A DNA stretch of 16,210 nucleotides, from the NCBI GenBank assembly GCA_964577205.1, contig CAZNYG010000046.1, forward strand, positions 1-16,210, written 5' to 3'. This document shows positions 1-8,298 of the stretch, piece after piece (the stretch's first letter is position 1; each line of letters opens with the position of its first letter). The stretch is from CAZNYG01 sp964577205 (GTDB lineage Bacteria > Elusimicrobiota > Endomicrobiia > Endomicrobiales > CAIRNS01). The notes beneath the pieces were generated by a model. That model worked only from the letters and a program-made list of their open reading frames with translations, was not told the origin of the DNA and ran no database searches. The position numbers were made by a program, and so were the translations under genes.

Positions 1-925
1 TATGCTGGCGGCGTATCTTTACTTCGCAGCGGAAAGGGAATGAGGGAGGCCTTCCCGAAACCCAGGTCTCGGAAGCGACCGTACATTCCCGGCGCTCCGC
101 CAGGGCACGGTCGCCGACGATGAGTCTGTTGGACCGGGGATCTATCTCCGTAATGTAGAGCTGCCTGTGGTAGGTAAGGCCCAGGCCGCTTTTCTGGCCC
201 AGGGTGTAGCAGGGCAGGCCGTGATGATCGCCAAGTTTTTTCCCGTCGATGGTGACGATGGGGCCGGGCGGGAATCTGTTGTCGAACCCGGGGACTTCCC
301 GCCGCAGAAAGGAAATATAATCGTCATCGATGAAGCAGATCTCCTGGCTGTCGGGTTTGTGTGCGACCGGCAGCTTCCGTTCCGCCGCGATCCCGCGTAC
401 CGTCTTTTTTTCGAGATCTCCCAGCGGCAGTAAAAGACGCGCCAATTCTCTCGGGGTAAGGCGGTAGAGGACATACGTCTGGTCCTTGGCGGGATCCAGC
501 CCTTTTTTAAGGTGAAAGATGCCGGGATCTTCTTTTTCCACGCGCGCGTAATGGCCCGTGGCCATGGCGTCGAAACCCATGCCGAGCAGTTTGTCCAGGA
601 AAATGCCGAACTTTATTTTTTCATTACAGACGATGCAGGGATTAGGGGTGCGGGCGGTGGTATATTCGCCGATGAAATTATTGACGACGCAGTCGCGGAA
701 TTCCTTTCCCAGATCGATCACATGATGGGGAATGTTCAGTACCCCGCACACGCGCCGGGCATCCGCGATCTCTTCAAGGGAACAGCAGCCGCCGGGACGG
801 CGGCTGTCGTCCTGCGCGTGCCAGAGGCGGAGTGTGATACCGCAGACCTCGTGGCCCTGTTCTTTCAACAGATACGCGGCGACCGATGAATCCACGCCCC
901 CTGACATGCCGACGGCAATTCTCAT
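1..925 (-). CDS. mnmA: tRNA-specific 2-thiouridylase MnmA (3' end cut by the window edge)
   Basis: MnmA activates the wobble uridine of Lys, Glu and Gln tRNAs with ATP and inserts sulfur at C2 in the cytoplasm. About 308 residues can be read by translating the minus strand from the ATG at 925, and the frame is open to the window edge. The family is usually about 350-370 residues, so the last part of the C-terminal beta-barrel domain is missing. The PP-loop SGGVDSS lies at residues 8-14. The two catalytic cysteines are visible: C97 in NPCIVCN and C197 in DSQEICFI. A TLGQ-type segment near residues 241-244 and the VKIR segment near the edge also fit the family. A weak AAGG-type ribosome site precedes the ATG. 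The gene is downstream of nadA, separated by a 161-bp gap filled with repeats. Identification is firm; only the 3' end is unseen. Confidence 0.96.
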   Translation of the reverse strand, partial: MRIAVGMSGGVDSSVAAYLLKEQGHEVCGITLRLWHAQDDSRRPGGCCSLEEIADARRVCGVLNIPHHVIDLGKEFRDCVVNNFIGEYTTARTPNPCIVCNEKIKFGIFLDKLLGMGFDAMATGHYARVEKEDPGIFHLKKGLDPAKDQTYVLYRLTPRELARLLLPLGDLEKKTVRGIAAERKLPVAHKPDSQEICFIDDDYISFLRREVPGFDNRFPPGPIVTIDGKKLGDHHGLPCYTLGQKSGLGLTYHRQLYITEIDPRSNRLIVGDRALAERRECTVASETWVSGRPPSFPFRCEVKIRRQH

Positions 926-955
926 AAAAACGCCTTAGACCAAAGACACCTATAA

Positions 956-1063
956 GACAAGCAATCGGCAGTCAGCTATCAGCGTACGGCCAAGGCATAC
1001 ATCACTTAGTATCGTCTTGTGACTTTAAGCTGATTGCTGACTGCTGAGGGCTGAATGCTCATT
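956..1063. repeat. inverted pair of heptamer arrays between nadA and mnmA
   Basis: On the plus strand, five heptamers run from 1029 to 1063: GCTGATT, GCTGACT, GCTGAGG, GCTGAAT, GCTCATT. On the minus strand the same motif recurs from 983 down to 956: GCTGATA, GCTGACT, GCCGATT, GCTTGTC. The arrays face each other, so 968-983 can pair with 1029-1044 over 16 bp with one mismatch around a 45-nt loop. The plus-strand array ends about 24 nt from the nadA stop codon. It could act as an RNA hairpin after nadA or be a neutral repeat. No function is known from the sequence. Confidence 0.8.
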
Positions 1064-1086
1064 GGTCCTTTATCTCTTTTTTTGCT

Positions 1087-2001
1087 TCAGTTCGATCGGT
1101 TATGCGCTATCATTTTCTCGATAACGGAGAGCGCTTTTCCCCGGATGTTTTCTTCGACCGTGACACGGTGGTTCCGCGTCTCAAGCGCATTCAGCACCAT
1201 GGCAAGGGAGTTCTTTTTCATGTTCGGGCATACCGCGGTGGAGATGACGGGGTAGAACTTTTTATCAGGGTTTTCCCGTCTCATGCGGAACAGTATGCCG
1301 GTTTCCGTGCCGATGATGAATTCCTTCGCCGTAGATTCTTTTACATAATGGCACATGCCCGTGGTGGACAGGATCTGGTCGGCGACTGCCGTCGTCTGCG
1401 GCGGACATTCGGGATGCACCAGAACCACCGCGCATGGATGTTCCCGTTTCAGCCGGACGATATGTCCGGGAAGGATGCCCGCATGGACAGGACAATATCC
1501 GTCTGAAAGAATGACCTTTTTGCCGGTACGGTCCGCGACATATTGCCCCAGATATTTGTCGGGTATGAATATGATCTCTGAACCGGGAAGAGAGTTCACG
1601 ACGCCGACCGCGTTGGCCGATGTGCAGCAGATATCGCTTTCGGCCTTTACCGCCGCCGAAGAATTCACGTAACACACCACCGGCACGCCGGGATACGCCT
1701 GTTTCATGGCTCTTACCTTTTCGACGGTGATCATGTCCGCCATGGGGCATCCCGCCGAGGGCTCGGGAATAAGCACGGCCTTTCCCGCCGCAAGGATGGC
1801 CGCGGTCTCGGCCATGAAATGCACGCCGCAAAACAGGATGACCGCGGCTTCGGTCGCCGCGGCTTTCCTGCTCAGTTCAAGCGAATCGCCGAGAATGTCC
1901 GCGATCTCCTGAACCTCTTCCGGCTGATAGTTATGCACGAGGATCACCGCGTTGTGCTTCTTCTTCAGCTGTTCGATCCTTTTGACTATATCGCTTTCCA
2001 T
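1087..2001 (-). CDS. nadA: quinolinate synthase NadA
   Basis: NadA condenses iminoaspartate with dihydroxyacetone phosphate to give quinolinate, a cytosolic step of de novo NAD synthesis that needs a [4Fe-4S] cluster. The 304-residue length matches the family. The likely three cluster cysteines are C85 (PSAGCPMADM), C199 (HPECPP) and C258 (STAVCPNMKK). The N-terminal HNYQ at residues 23-26, the GDSLELS segment near 38-44 and the repeated sheet-helix pattern fit the triplicated NadA fold. The ATG at 2001 is preceded by a GAGG-type ribosome site about 8 nt away. No nadB or nadC lies in the window, so the iminoaspartate source is encoded elsewhere. It lies downstream of metX on the same strand, separated by a tetranucleotide-repeat gap of about 85 bp, so co-transcription is possible but not shown. 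Confidence 0.96.
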   Translation of the reverse strand: MESDIVKRIEQLKKKHNAVILVHNYQPEEVQEIADILGDSLELSRKAAATEAAVILFCGVHFMAETAAILAAGKAVLIPEPSAGCPMADMITVEKVRAMKQAYPGVPVVCYVNSSAAVKAESDICCTSANAVGVVNSLPGSEIIFIPDKYLGQYVADRTGKKVILSDGYCPVHAGILPGHIVRLKREHPCAVVLVHPECPPQTTAVADQILSTTGMCHYVKESTAKEFIIGTETGILFRMRRENPDKKFYPVISTAVCPNMKKNSLAMVLNALETRNHRVTVEENIRGKALSVIEKMIAHNRSN

Positions 2002-2017
2002 GGGGCCCTCATTTCAA

Positions 2018-2085
2018 GTGAGTAAGAGTGAGTGAGTGCCGTTGCTTACTTACTTACTTACTCACTTACTCGCCCACTCACTTAC

Positions 2086-2089
<4 letters not shown>
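2018..2089. repeat. inverted tetranucleotide arrays overlapping the metX stop codon
   Basis: The right array (2045-2089) is built of CTTA/CTCA-type tetramers and runs through the metX stop codon at 2086-2088. The left array (2018-2038) is the inverse, made of GTGA/GTAA/GAGT units. GTGAGTAAG at 2018-2026 pairs perfectly with CTTACTCAC at 2081-2089, and more pairing follows after a one-base shift. The 25 bases at 2065-2089 recur at 5743-5767 with one mismatch. The element therefore has the same inverted-array layout as the other gaps but with period 4. Confidence 0.8.
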
Positions 2090-3249
<1,160 letters not shown>

Positions 3250-3252
3250 CTT

Positions 3253-4179
3253 TTACTCCTCCTCAAACAGCGATGTGGACAAATACCGTTCGCCTGTATC
3301 GGGCAGCAGGGTAACGATGAGTTTTCCCGCGTTTTCGGGCCGGCGTGCCTGTTCAAGCGCGGCCCAAAGAGCGGCGCCGCTCGAAATACCGGCGAGTATC
3401 CCCTCTTCCCGCGCAAGCCGACGGGCCGTTGCGCCTGAATCTTTCGTCGTCGCGGTCATGATCTCGTCTACGATAGATCGATTGAACGTCCTGGGCACGA
3501 ATCCCGCGCCGAGCCCCTGCAGCCCGTGCGTTCCCGCGCGCCCCTGGGAGATGACCGGGGAATCCGCGGGTTCGACGCCCACGATCCTGACCGACGGTTT
3601 TTTCTTTTTCAGCGCCTCTCCGATGCCGGTAATGGTGCCGCCGGTCCCTATGCCGGCGACGAACATGTCCACCCCGCCGTCGGTATCCTTCCATATCTCC
3701 TCGGCGGTTGTCCTCCGGTGAGCCTCAGGATTCGCGGGGTTCTCGAACTGCTGCGGCATATAACTGCCGGGCACGGCCTTCAGTATTTCTTCCGCTTTTT
3801 CCACCGCGCCGCTCATGCCCCGCGAGCCTTCGGTCAACACCAATTCGGCGCCGAGGATCTTCAGGAGCTTGCGGCGTTCCACGCTCATCGTTTCCGGCAT
3901 CGTAAGGACAAGGCGGTATCCCTTGACGGCGCAGACGAAAGCGAGCCCCACGCCCGTGTTGCCGCTGGTCGGCTCGACCACGGTAGCTCCCTTTTTCAGC
4001 ACACCCCTGCGTTCGGCGTCCTCTATCATGGCAACGCCGATCCGGTCCTTGACGCTCGACAGCGGATTGAAAGATTCAAGTTTCACGACGACCTTTGCCT
4101 TGTTGCCGGCGTTCATCCGGTTGATTTTGACAAGCGGTGTATTTCCCGCCAGCTGAGTGATGTTATCGAAGATCTTCAA
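3253..4179 (-). CDS. cysK: cysteine synthase A (O-acetylserine sulfhydrylase), TTG start
   Basis: This PLP enzyme replaces the acetyl group of O-acetylserine with sulfide to make cysteine. It is 308 residues, the usual CysK size. The PLP lysine is K44 in SSVKDRIG. The substrate loop TSGNTG is at 71-76, the phosphate-binding GTGGT at 178-182, and the pyridine-N serine lies in SSG at 266-268. The LPDTGERYLST segment near the C-terminus is typical. The start is a TTG at 4179-4177. It is supported by a perfect GGAGG ribosome site 6-7 nt upstream and by the conserved N-terminal pattern of an ITQLAGNTPLV type beginning directly after it. The gene sits between metY and metX and is coupled to metX. 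No cysE was found nearby, so the O-acetylserine supply is elsewhere. A cystathionine beta-synthase role is less likely because there is no CBS domain. Confidence 0.96.
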   Translation of the reverse strand: MKIFDNITQLAGNTPLVKINRMNAGNKAKVVVKLESFNPLSSVKDRIGVAMIEDAERRGVLKKGATVVEPTSGNTGVGLAFVCAVKGYRLVLTMPETMSVERRKLLKILGAELVLTEGSRGMSGAVEKAEEILKAVPGSYMPQQFENPANPEAHRRTTAEEIWKDTDGGVDMFVAGIGTGGTITGIGEALKKKKPSVRIVGVEPADSPVISQGRAGTHGLQGLGAGFVPRTFNRSIVDEIMTATTKDSGATARRLAREEGILAGISSGAALWAALEQARRPENAGKLIVTLLPDTGERYLSTSLFEEE

Positions 4180-4191
4180 GATTAAACCTCC
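4177..4191 (-). promoter_or_regulatory. strong ribosome binding site that fixes the cysK TTG start
   Basis: On the minus strand GGAGGT (4191-4186) is followed by 6 nt and then TTG (4179-4177). No ATG at suitable distance lies in this frame, and the conserved CysK N-terminus begins at this codon. Confidence 0.75.
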
Positions 4192-4199
4192 ATGGCGCG

Positions 4200-4269
4200 G
4201 CAGCTCGGAAAGGCAACGACTTTAACGGGCATCGTTACCGGTGTCGACGTTCCGTCCGTTCCCGGGCCT
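4200..4269. repeat. hexamer-type repeat element between metY and cysK
   Basis: Read on the minus strand just after the metY stop, the gap contains GACGGA, six unrelated bases, then ACACCGGTAACGA (4244-4232) and shortly after it CCCGTT. The same order of words occurs on the plus strand at 6404-6436, just after the cyclophilin stop. TAACG and CGTTA around 4221-4237 can form a short hairpin. The 13-nt word shared between the two gaps is exact. The element begins essentially at the metY stop codon. Confidence 0.6.
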
Positions 4270-5547
4270 TTAAAACAGCGCCTGGTCGAAATCGGCAATA
4301 ATGTCGTCAATGTGTTCAAGGCCTATCGAGAGGCGTACGAAATCCGGCGTGACGCCGCACGCCTTCTGTTCTTCAGGTGAAAGCTGCTGATGTGTGGTGG
4401 TCGCCGGGTGGATCGCGAGCGACTTCGCGTCGCCGATATTGGCGACGTGCGACACGAGTTTCAGCGCGTCGATGAATTTCTTTCCCGCGGCCGCGCCGCC
4501 CTTTATGCCGAAACCTATAAGCGCTCCAGCGCCTTTCGGCAGGTATTTCTTTACCTTGCCGTACTCCGGGCTGGCCTCCAGGCCGGGATAGTTCACCCAG
4601 GCGACTTTCGGATGCCCGGACAGGTACCGGGCGGCCTTCAGCGCGTTTTCCGAATGAGCGATCATGCGCAGATGCAGTGTCTCAAGTCCCTGCAGCAGAA
4701 GGAACGAGTTGAACGGCGACTGCACGGGCCCCATGTCCCTTAACAGGATAAGACGCGCCTTGGCGATATAAGCCGCGGTCCCGAACTGTTTCGCGAAATC
4801 GAGACCGTGGTAGCTGGGATCGGGCCCCGCTATCAGCGGAAAGTTCCTTCCGGCCCAGTCGAATTTGCCCGAGTCGACAATGACCCCGCCCATGGCGGTC
4901 CCGTGACCGCCGATGAATTTCGTCGCCGAGTAGACGGCTATATCGACGCCGTGGCCGAAGGGACGGAGGAGATACGGCGTCGTCGTATTGTCAAGGATAA
5001 GCGGGATGCCGCGTTCATGCGCGGCAGCGGCCAGCGCGTCAAGGTCGGCGACATCCAGTTTGGGGTTCCCGATCGATTCGGCGTACAGGGCCCTTGTGCG
5101 GGGAGTTATCGCTTTCCTGAACGCTTCGATATCGTGCGAAGGCACGAACCGCACCGTAATGCCCAGACGCGCGAGGGTGTAATGAAAAAAGTTGTACGTG
5201 CCGCCGTAAAGATTGTCGGCCGAAACGATCTCATCTCCGGCCTGCACAAGGTTCAATACGGCCAGTGATATGGCCGCCGCGCCGCTGGACACCGCGAGCG
5301 CCCCGACACCTCCGTCCATGAGCGCGACCCTTTTTTCCAGCACTTCGTTCGTCGGGTTTCCCAGACGGGTATAAATGTTGCCGGCAGCTTTGAGATTGAA
5401 AAGGTCCGCCGCGTGATCTGAATCATGGAACTGGTACGCGGTCGTCTGATAAATAGGCACCGCGCGGGACCCGGTCGCGGGGTCCGGTTGCTGGCCTCCG
5501 TGTAAAAGGATCGATTCGGTTTTTAAATTCTTGTCGATGCCGCTCAT
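4270..5547 (-). CDS. metY: O-acetylhomoserine sulfhydrylase MetY
   Basis: MetY is a PLP enzyme of the Cys/Met metabolism family that joins O-acetylhomoserine and sulfide to form homocysteine. The 425-residue length matches the long MetY subgroup rather than the shorter MetB/MetC enzymes (about 380-400). The PLP lysine is K210 in YSATKFIGGHGT. The neighbouring-subunit motif YTRLGNPT is at 59-66, SSGAAA at 88-92 and the phosphate-contact region around YGGTYNFF at 114-121. The C-terminal HPATTTHQQLSPEEQ segment is typical of the family. The ATG at 5547 has an AGGGG ribosome site. It is the first gene after a consensus promoter and heads metY-cysK-metX. Assignment to MetY over cystathionine gamma-synthase rests on length, the long insert near 225-255 and the metX partner. 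Confidence 0.94.
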   Translation of the reverse strand: MSGIDKNLKTESILLHGGQQPDPATGSRAVPIYQTTAYQFHDSDHAADLFNLKAAGNIYTRLGNPTNEVLEKRVALMDGGVGALAVSSGAAAISLAVLNLVQAGDEIVSADNLYGGTYNFFHYTLARLGITVRFVPSHDIEAFRKAITPRTRALYAESIGNPKLDVADLDALAAAAHERGIPLILDNTTTPYLLRPFGHGVDIAVYSATKFIGGHGTAMGGVIVDSGKFDWAGRNFPLIAGPDPSYHGLDFAKQFGTAAYIAKARLILLRDMGPVQSPFNSFLLLQGLETLHLRMIAHSENALKAARYLSGHPKVAWVNYPGLEASPEYGKVKKYLPKGAGALIGFGIKGGAAAGKKFIDALKLVSHVANIGDAKSLAIHPATTTHQQLSPEEQKACGVTPDFVRLSIGLEHIDDIIADFDQALF

Positions 5548-5587
5548 AAATGCCCCTTTTACTACTTACCCTACCTGTTTAGTAGAG

Positions 5588-5616
5588 ATTATAGAATAAA
5601 ACACCTCGTTTGTCAA
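5588..5616 (-). promoter_or_regulatory. consensus sigma70-type promoter for metY
   Basis: On the minus strand TTGACA (5616-5611) and TATAAT (5593-5588) are separated by exactly 17 nt, a full match to the sigma70 consensus. Transcription would start near 5581 and leave a leader of about 34 nt before the metY ATG. That is too short for a known SAM riboswitch or T-box, so any control would have to come from a protein regulator. Confidence 0.85.
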
Positions 5617-5642
5617 GAGAAATACCACCCCATTGCATCTCG

Positions 5643-5671
5643 TTGACGTTTATATGGGAAAGAAGTATAAT
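5643..5671 (+). promoter_or_regulatory. near-consensus sigma70-type promoter for the cyclophilin gene
   Basis: TTGACG (5643-5648) and TATAAT (5666-5671) are spaced by 17 nt. Transcription would start near 5678, giving a leader of about 106 nt that contains the hairpin at 5701-5742. It points away from the metY promoter, with the two -35 boxes facing each other 26 nt apart. Confidence 0.82.
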
Positions 5672-5686
5672 TAAATAACGATGTTT

Positions 5687-5768
5687 GAGTGAATAAATGA
5701 AGAGTAAAGAATGGCAAAGTCGTTTTTGCCTTTCCTTACTCTCTTACTCACCCACTCACTTACTCACT
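5687..5768. repeat. leader hairpin and tetranucleotide array upstream of the cyclophilin gene
   Basis: Bases 5701-5718 pair with 5725-5742 in 16 of 18 positions around a 6-nt loop (5719-5724). Beyond the stem, CTTA/CTCA-type tetramers run to about 5767, and GAGT/GAAT-type units on the left (5687-5700) give further inverse pairing. Bases 5743-5767 match 2065-2089 in 24 of 25 positions. The element lies in the predicted 5' leader, ending 7 nt before the AGGAG ribosome site, so it could influence translation or mRNA stability. Confidence 0.8.
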
Positions 5769-5783
5769 TGCTAAGGAGTTGCC

Positions 5784-6404
5784 ATGTTTCGTTTCGGTGC
5801 TTTAGTTTCCGCGGTGTGCGCTGTCGCCCTGAGCGCCCACATCGCGGCGGCAGATCCCGCCACAAAAGTGGCCAAATTGAAGGAGAAACCCGGCATGTAC
5901 GCTATTTTCGACACTTCGATGGGACAGTTTGTCTGTGAGTTGTTCCCCGCGGAAACACCAAAGACGGTCTCAAATTTCGTGGAACTGGCGGAAGGAAAGA
6001 GGGGCTGCCCTCCTGCCAGAGAAGGTAGATCACAGAAAAAAGGTTTCTATGACGGCCTGGTCTTTCACCGCGTCATACCGCAGTTCATGATACAGGGCGG
6101 ATGCCCTCTCGGGACCGGGACCGGCGGGCCCGGCTACCAGTTCGATGACGAGTTCGTCCCGTCCCTGAAGTTCGATAAACCCGGGAAACTGGCGATGGCC
6201 AACGCGGGACCTAACACCAACGGGTCGCAGTTCTTCATCACGGACGCGGCTACACCTTGGCTTACCGGCCATCACACGATATTCGGGCAGGTCGTTGAAG
6301 GCCAGGACGTCGTCAACAAGATCGCCAATACTGACCGCGACATGAACGACCACCCTCTGACGGACGTCATGATAAAGAAGATCACCATACAAAAGACCCG
6401 TTAG
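5784..6404 (+). CDS. exported cyclophilin-type peptidyl-prolyl cis-trans isomerase
   Basis: The product catalyses proline cis-trans isomerisation in folding proteins. It is 206 residues. Residues 1-23 look like a signal peptide, with a short positive start, a hydrophobic core and cleavage near AHIAAA-DP, so it is probably periplasmic. The cyclophilin core follows. FHRVIPQFMIQGG at 94-106 holds the catalytic arginine R96, NTNGSQFFIT is at 144-153, W159 matches the cyclosporin-contact tryptophan, and HTIFGQV is at 164-170. An insert at about 71-87 (rich in Gly, Arg, Lys) lengthens the loop before GFYDGL. The ATG at 5784 has an AGGAG site 8 nt upstream. It is the only plus-strand gene here and is monocistronic between its own promoter and a terminator. 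The choice between ppiA and ppiB naming is not supported, so no symbol is given. Confidence 0.94.
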   Translation: MFRFGALVSAVCAVALSAHIAAADPATKVAKLKEKPGMYAIFDTSMGQFVCELFPAETPKTVSNFVELAEGKRGCPPAREGRSQKKGFYDGLVFHRVIPQFMIQGGCPLGTGTGGPGYQFDDEFVPSLKFDKPGKLAMANAGPNTNGSQFFITDAATPWLTGHHTIFGQVVEGQDVVNKIANTDRDMNDHPLTDVMIKKITIQKTR

Positions 6405-6576
6405 ACGGAAAGACAACACCGGTAACGAGACCCGTTCTTAACGGATCGGGGAACAAACGCAAAGACAAAGACGGTAACGAAGCCAGTTGACGACGCACAT
6501 TGGCATTGTTACCGTCTTTTTTTTCGACTTTTTTATGCGGGCTTCTGAGCCGTCCCAGGTGTCTTTGTCGTTACGA
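6404..6576. repeat. hexamer-repeat arrays in the convergent gap after the cyclophilin gene
   Basis: Starting at the cyclophilin stop codon, hexamers read GACGGA, AAGACA, ACACCG, GTAACG, AGACCC (6404-6433). A similar run follows as AACGCA, AAGACA, AAGACG, GTAACG (about 6457-6480). The inverse motif appears at 6508-6516 (GTTACCGTC) and again at 6557-6576 (AGGTGTCTTTGTCGTTACG-type). The last copy ends about 7 nt from the stop codon of the minus-strand gene at 6583. A small hairpin CCGTT-CTT-AACGG lies at 6432-6444. Both converging genes therefore end in copies of the same motif in opposite orientation. Confidence 0.7.
6467..6524 (+). terminator. probable intrinsic terminator of the cyclophilin gene
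   Basis: AAAGACGGTAAC (6467-6478) pairs with GTTACCGTCTTT (6508-6519), and GCCA (6482-6485) pairs with TGGC (6501-6504) inside the loop. A run of eight T follows at 6517-6524. The long loop is unusual for a factor-independent terminator, but the perfect outer stem followed directly by the T-run supports the call. It is 60 nt past the stop codon. Confidence 0.7.
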
Positions 6577-6582
6577 GCCGTT

Positions 6583-7194
6583 CTACCAGATGATGATCGG
6601 GTTCTTGTTACGGCGGGGGATACGGAATTTTGAACGGGGGCTCACTTTGCTTCCCGCTCCCTTCTCTTTCATTTTTTCAATGCGTTCCAGCGTTTGCTGA
6701 ACGTCGGAAAGGCGCCGGGCGTCGTCCCGGCGTTTTTCTTTTAACCACAGCAGATCCGCCATTATCGCCCGCGTGTCCGCGCGGGTCCTCGAATAACGAG
6801 CTACCAGCCTCTCGATCGCCAGGATATCCTCGTCCCTCGACAACGCGGGACGCCCGTACGGGAACTTAAGCGCGTACTCCTTCCTCATGCCGCTTTCGTC
6901 CAGCGACCGCCCCGGATCCCACCCGGCGCCGAACAGTATGCCAAGGCACAGAACCGCGGCCGCGCCGCCGTACGCGAAACACACCCTGACGCCTTTCCCC
7001 CGGGATAAAGCGAGAAATCCCCCCGCGGCGCCAAGGCCGGAACTAAGGGCGACCACCATACCGATCACCGCGGGCAGGTGATAAGTGGGCCTGCTGAAAA
7101 TGACGACCGGCGCCAGAGCGGCAAAAGAAACAAAGAGGCCTGCGCACGCGCCGGCCATTGTCGCCGGCAGGGTGGTTTTCCGGAAGTTTTCCAT
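6583..7194 (-). CDS. membrane protein of unknown function, three predicted helices and a charged tail
   Basis: No family was recognised. The 203-residue product has three hydrophobic stretches at about 12-34, 38-62 and 70-91, rich in Ala and Gly, and so is probably an inner-membrane protein. From about 105 onward it is soluble and strongly charged. Residues 120-175 (ALSRDEDILAIERL onward, ending in LERIEKMKEKG) have a heptad-like pattern that suggests a helical hairpin or coiled coil. The extreme C-terminus is basic. It starts 21 nt after the stop of the gene at 7216-8286, which is also membrane-anchored, so the two likely form an operon. The ribosome site is weak, and a start at the second Met (residue 13) would cut into the first helix, so the first ATG is preferred. 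Codon use is like the neighbours. Confidence 0.75.
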   Translation of the reverse strand: MENFRKTTLPATMAGACAGLFVSFAALAPVVIFSRPTYHLPAVIGMVVALSSGLGAAGGFLALSRGKGVRVCFAYGGAAAVLCLGILFGAGWDPGRSLDESGMRKEYALKFPYGRPALSRDEDILAIERLVARYSRTRADTRAIMADLLWLKEKRRDDARRLSDVQQTLERIEKMKEKGAGSKVSPRSKFRIPRRNKNPIIIW

Positions 7195-7215
7195 TGCTTT
7201 TTGTCCGTCGGACCT

Positions 7216-8286
7216 TTATTTGACCGAAAGCTTCCACAGAAGGAATGTATCGATGATGGACCAGGCGAGCGACAGGAAGAAAATGATATCGAGCAGGATG
7301 AAGAAATTGGTGGACAGGTATTCCCGCGCCGAGTTGTAGGATTCAGCTATGCGGCCGATCTTGGTCTCGACTATCCTGTGCTGCTCTTCCACGTCGAAGA
7401 CGCCTCTCACGTTCTCGTACAGCGATCTCAGGTGCCAGTCGGACTCCACCTTGGAGATGTTCCCGATCACATTGTAAAGAGAATCCACGATGCTGATCTT
7501 GTCACGGTCAAAGCTCAGCGATTCCGTCGAAAAACGCTGATAGCTTTTCGGAATGCGCCAGAACTCGTAAAAGGGCGGCAGGTGCTCGAGGAGTTTCTGG
7601 CTGGTATCCAGTTCCCGGTCCAGGATGAAGTTGTAGGAACGCATCGACCAGTACTGGGCGAAGGCGAGCTTGATCATCTCGAGAATAGTCGATGATTCTT
7701 CCGAGAAGACCAGCGCGCCGAACCGTTTGATCAGGACGATCTCTTTTTCGTAATAGCCGAAATTCGTCAGCTTATCCTGTTCCAGCGCGAAACGGGAGAG
7801 AAGCTCATAATGCTGCTCTCCGGAAACGAGGCCGAAAACCGCCTTGTGATGCCGTTCAATGAAAGTGTCGGCGGAATCGTCCGGGAGCTCCTTGAGGATC
7901 ACGACAGGAAAGAGCTCCTCTTCGGTAAGGCGCAGGTCGTAGCGATAGGTCGCGTAACGGGCTGCCCTCTGGATAAGCCCTTCGACAAGGGAATGGCAGT
8001 AAGCCGTTATGCCGGCCTTTCCGACACGGATCTTTTCCACATCCGCCGCGAAACGGGCCATGGCGTTGATATCGCTGTCGATCACGAAGCTGATCTGGAT
8101 AAGCCCGACACCGAAGCGGTACACCTGCGTCGAGAACTCAGCCTGCGGGTACAGCGTGCCTTCGAAAGAAAGAACGCCCAGCTTCCGGGCGGTGATCTCC
8201 TTGAAGAATTCCAGGGCGTCCTTCCCCGTGAAATCCAGTTCCAGCCCCATATCAAAAGGATACAGCAACACGATTTTGGCGCGCAT
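7216..8286 (-). CDS. C-terminally membrane-anchored protein, possibly RMD1/YagE (DUF155)-like
   Basis: The function is unknown. The 356-residue product begins LLYPFDMGLELDF and has no signal peptide. The body mixes strands and helices to about residue 315. A charged helical segment, ETKIGRIAESYNSAREYL, leads into one hydrophobic stretch at about 326-350 close to the C-terminus, ending in a short basic tail. This layout (soluble body, long helix, single C-terminal membrane segment with acidic and aromatic residues) recalls the RMD1/YagE family, but no diagnostic motif was matched with certainty. It would be a tail-anchored inner-membrane protein facing the cytoplasm. The ATG at 8286 has an AGGGG ribosome site. 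The 203-residue membrane protein follows 21 nt downstream. It starts a new unit after a 139-bp repeat-filled gap behind the phosphate transporter gene. Confidence 0.8.
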   Translation of the reverse strand: MRAKIVLLYPFDMGLELDFTGKDALEFFKEITARKLGVLSFEGTLYPQAEFSTQVYRFGVGLIQISFVIDSDINAMARFAADVEKIRVGKAGITAYCHSLVEGLIQRAARYATYRYDLRLTEEELFPVVILKELPDDSADTFIERHHKAVFGLVSGEQHYELLSRFALEQDKLTNFGYYEKEIVLIKRFGALVFSEESSTILEMIKLAFAQYWSMRSYNFILDRELDTSQKLLEHLPPFYEFWRIPKSYQRFSTESLSFDRDKISIVDSLYNVIGNISKVESDWHLRSLYENVRGVFDVEEQHRIVETKIGRIAESYNSAREYLSTNFFILLDIIFFLSLAWSIIDTFLLWKLSVK

Positions 8287-8298
8287 AATGACCCCTGA

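Noticed and set aside
4192..4380. Short plus-strand open frame spanning the metY-cysK gap
   Set aside because: It overlaps the 3' end of metY antisense and the gap repeat. No ribosome site precedes it and no family was recognised.
5548..5581. SAM riboswitch or T-box before metY
   Set aside because: The promoter is so close that the leader would be only about 34 nt, too short for any known class, and no matching stems were seen.
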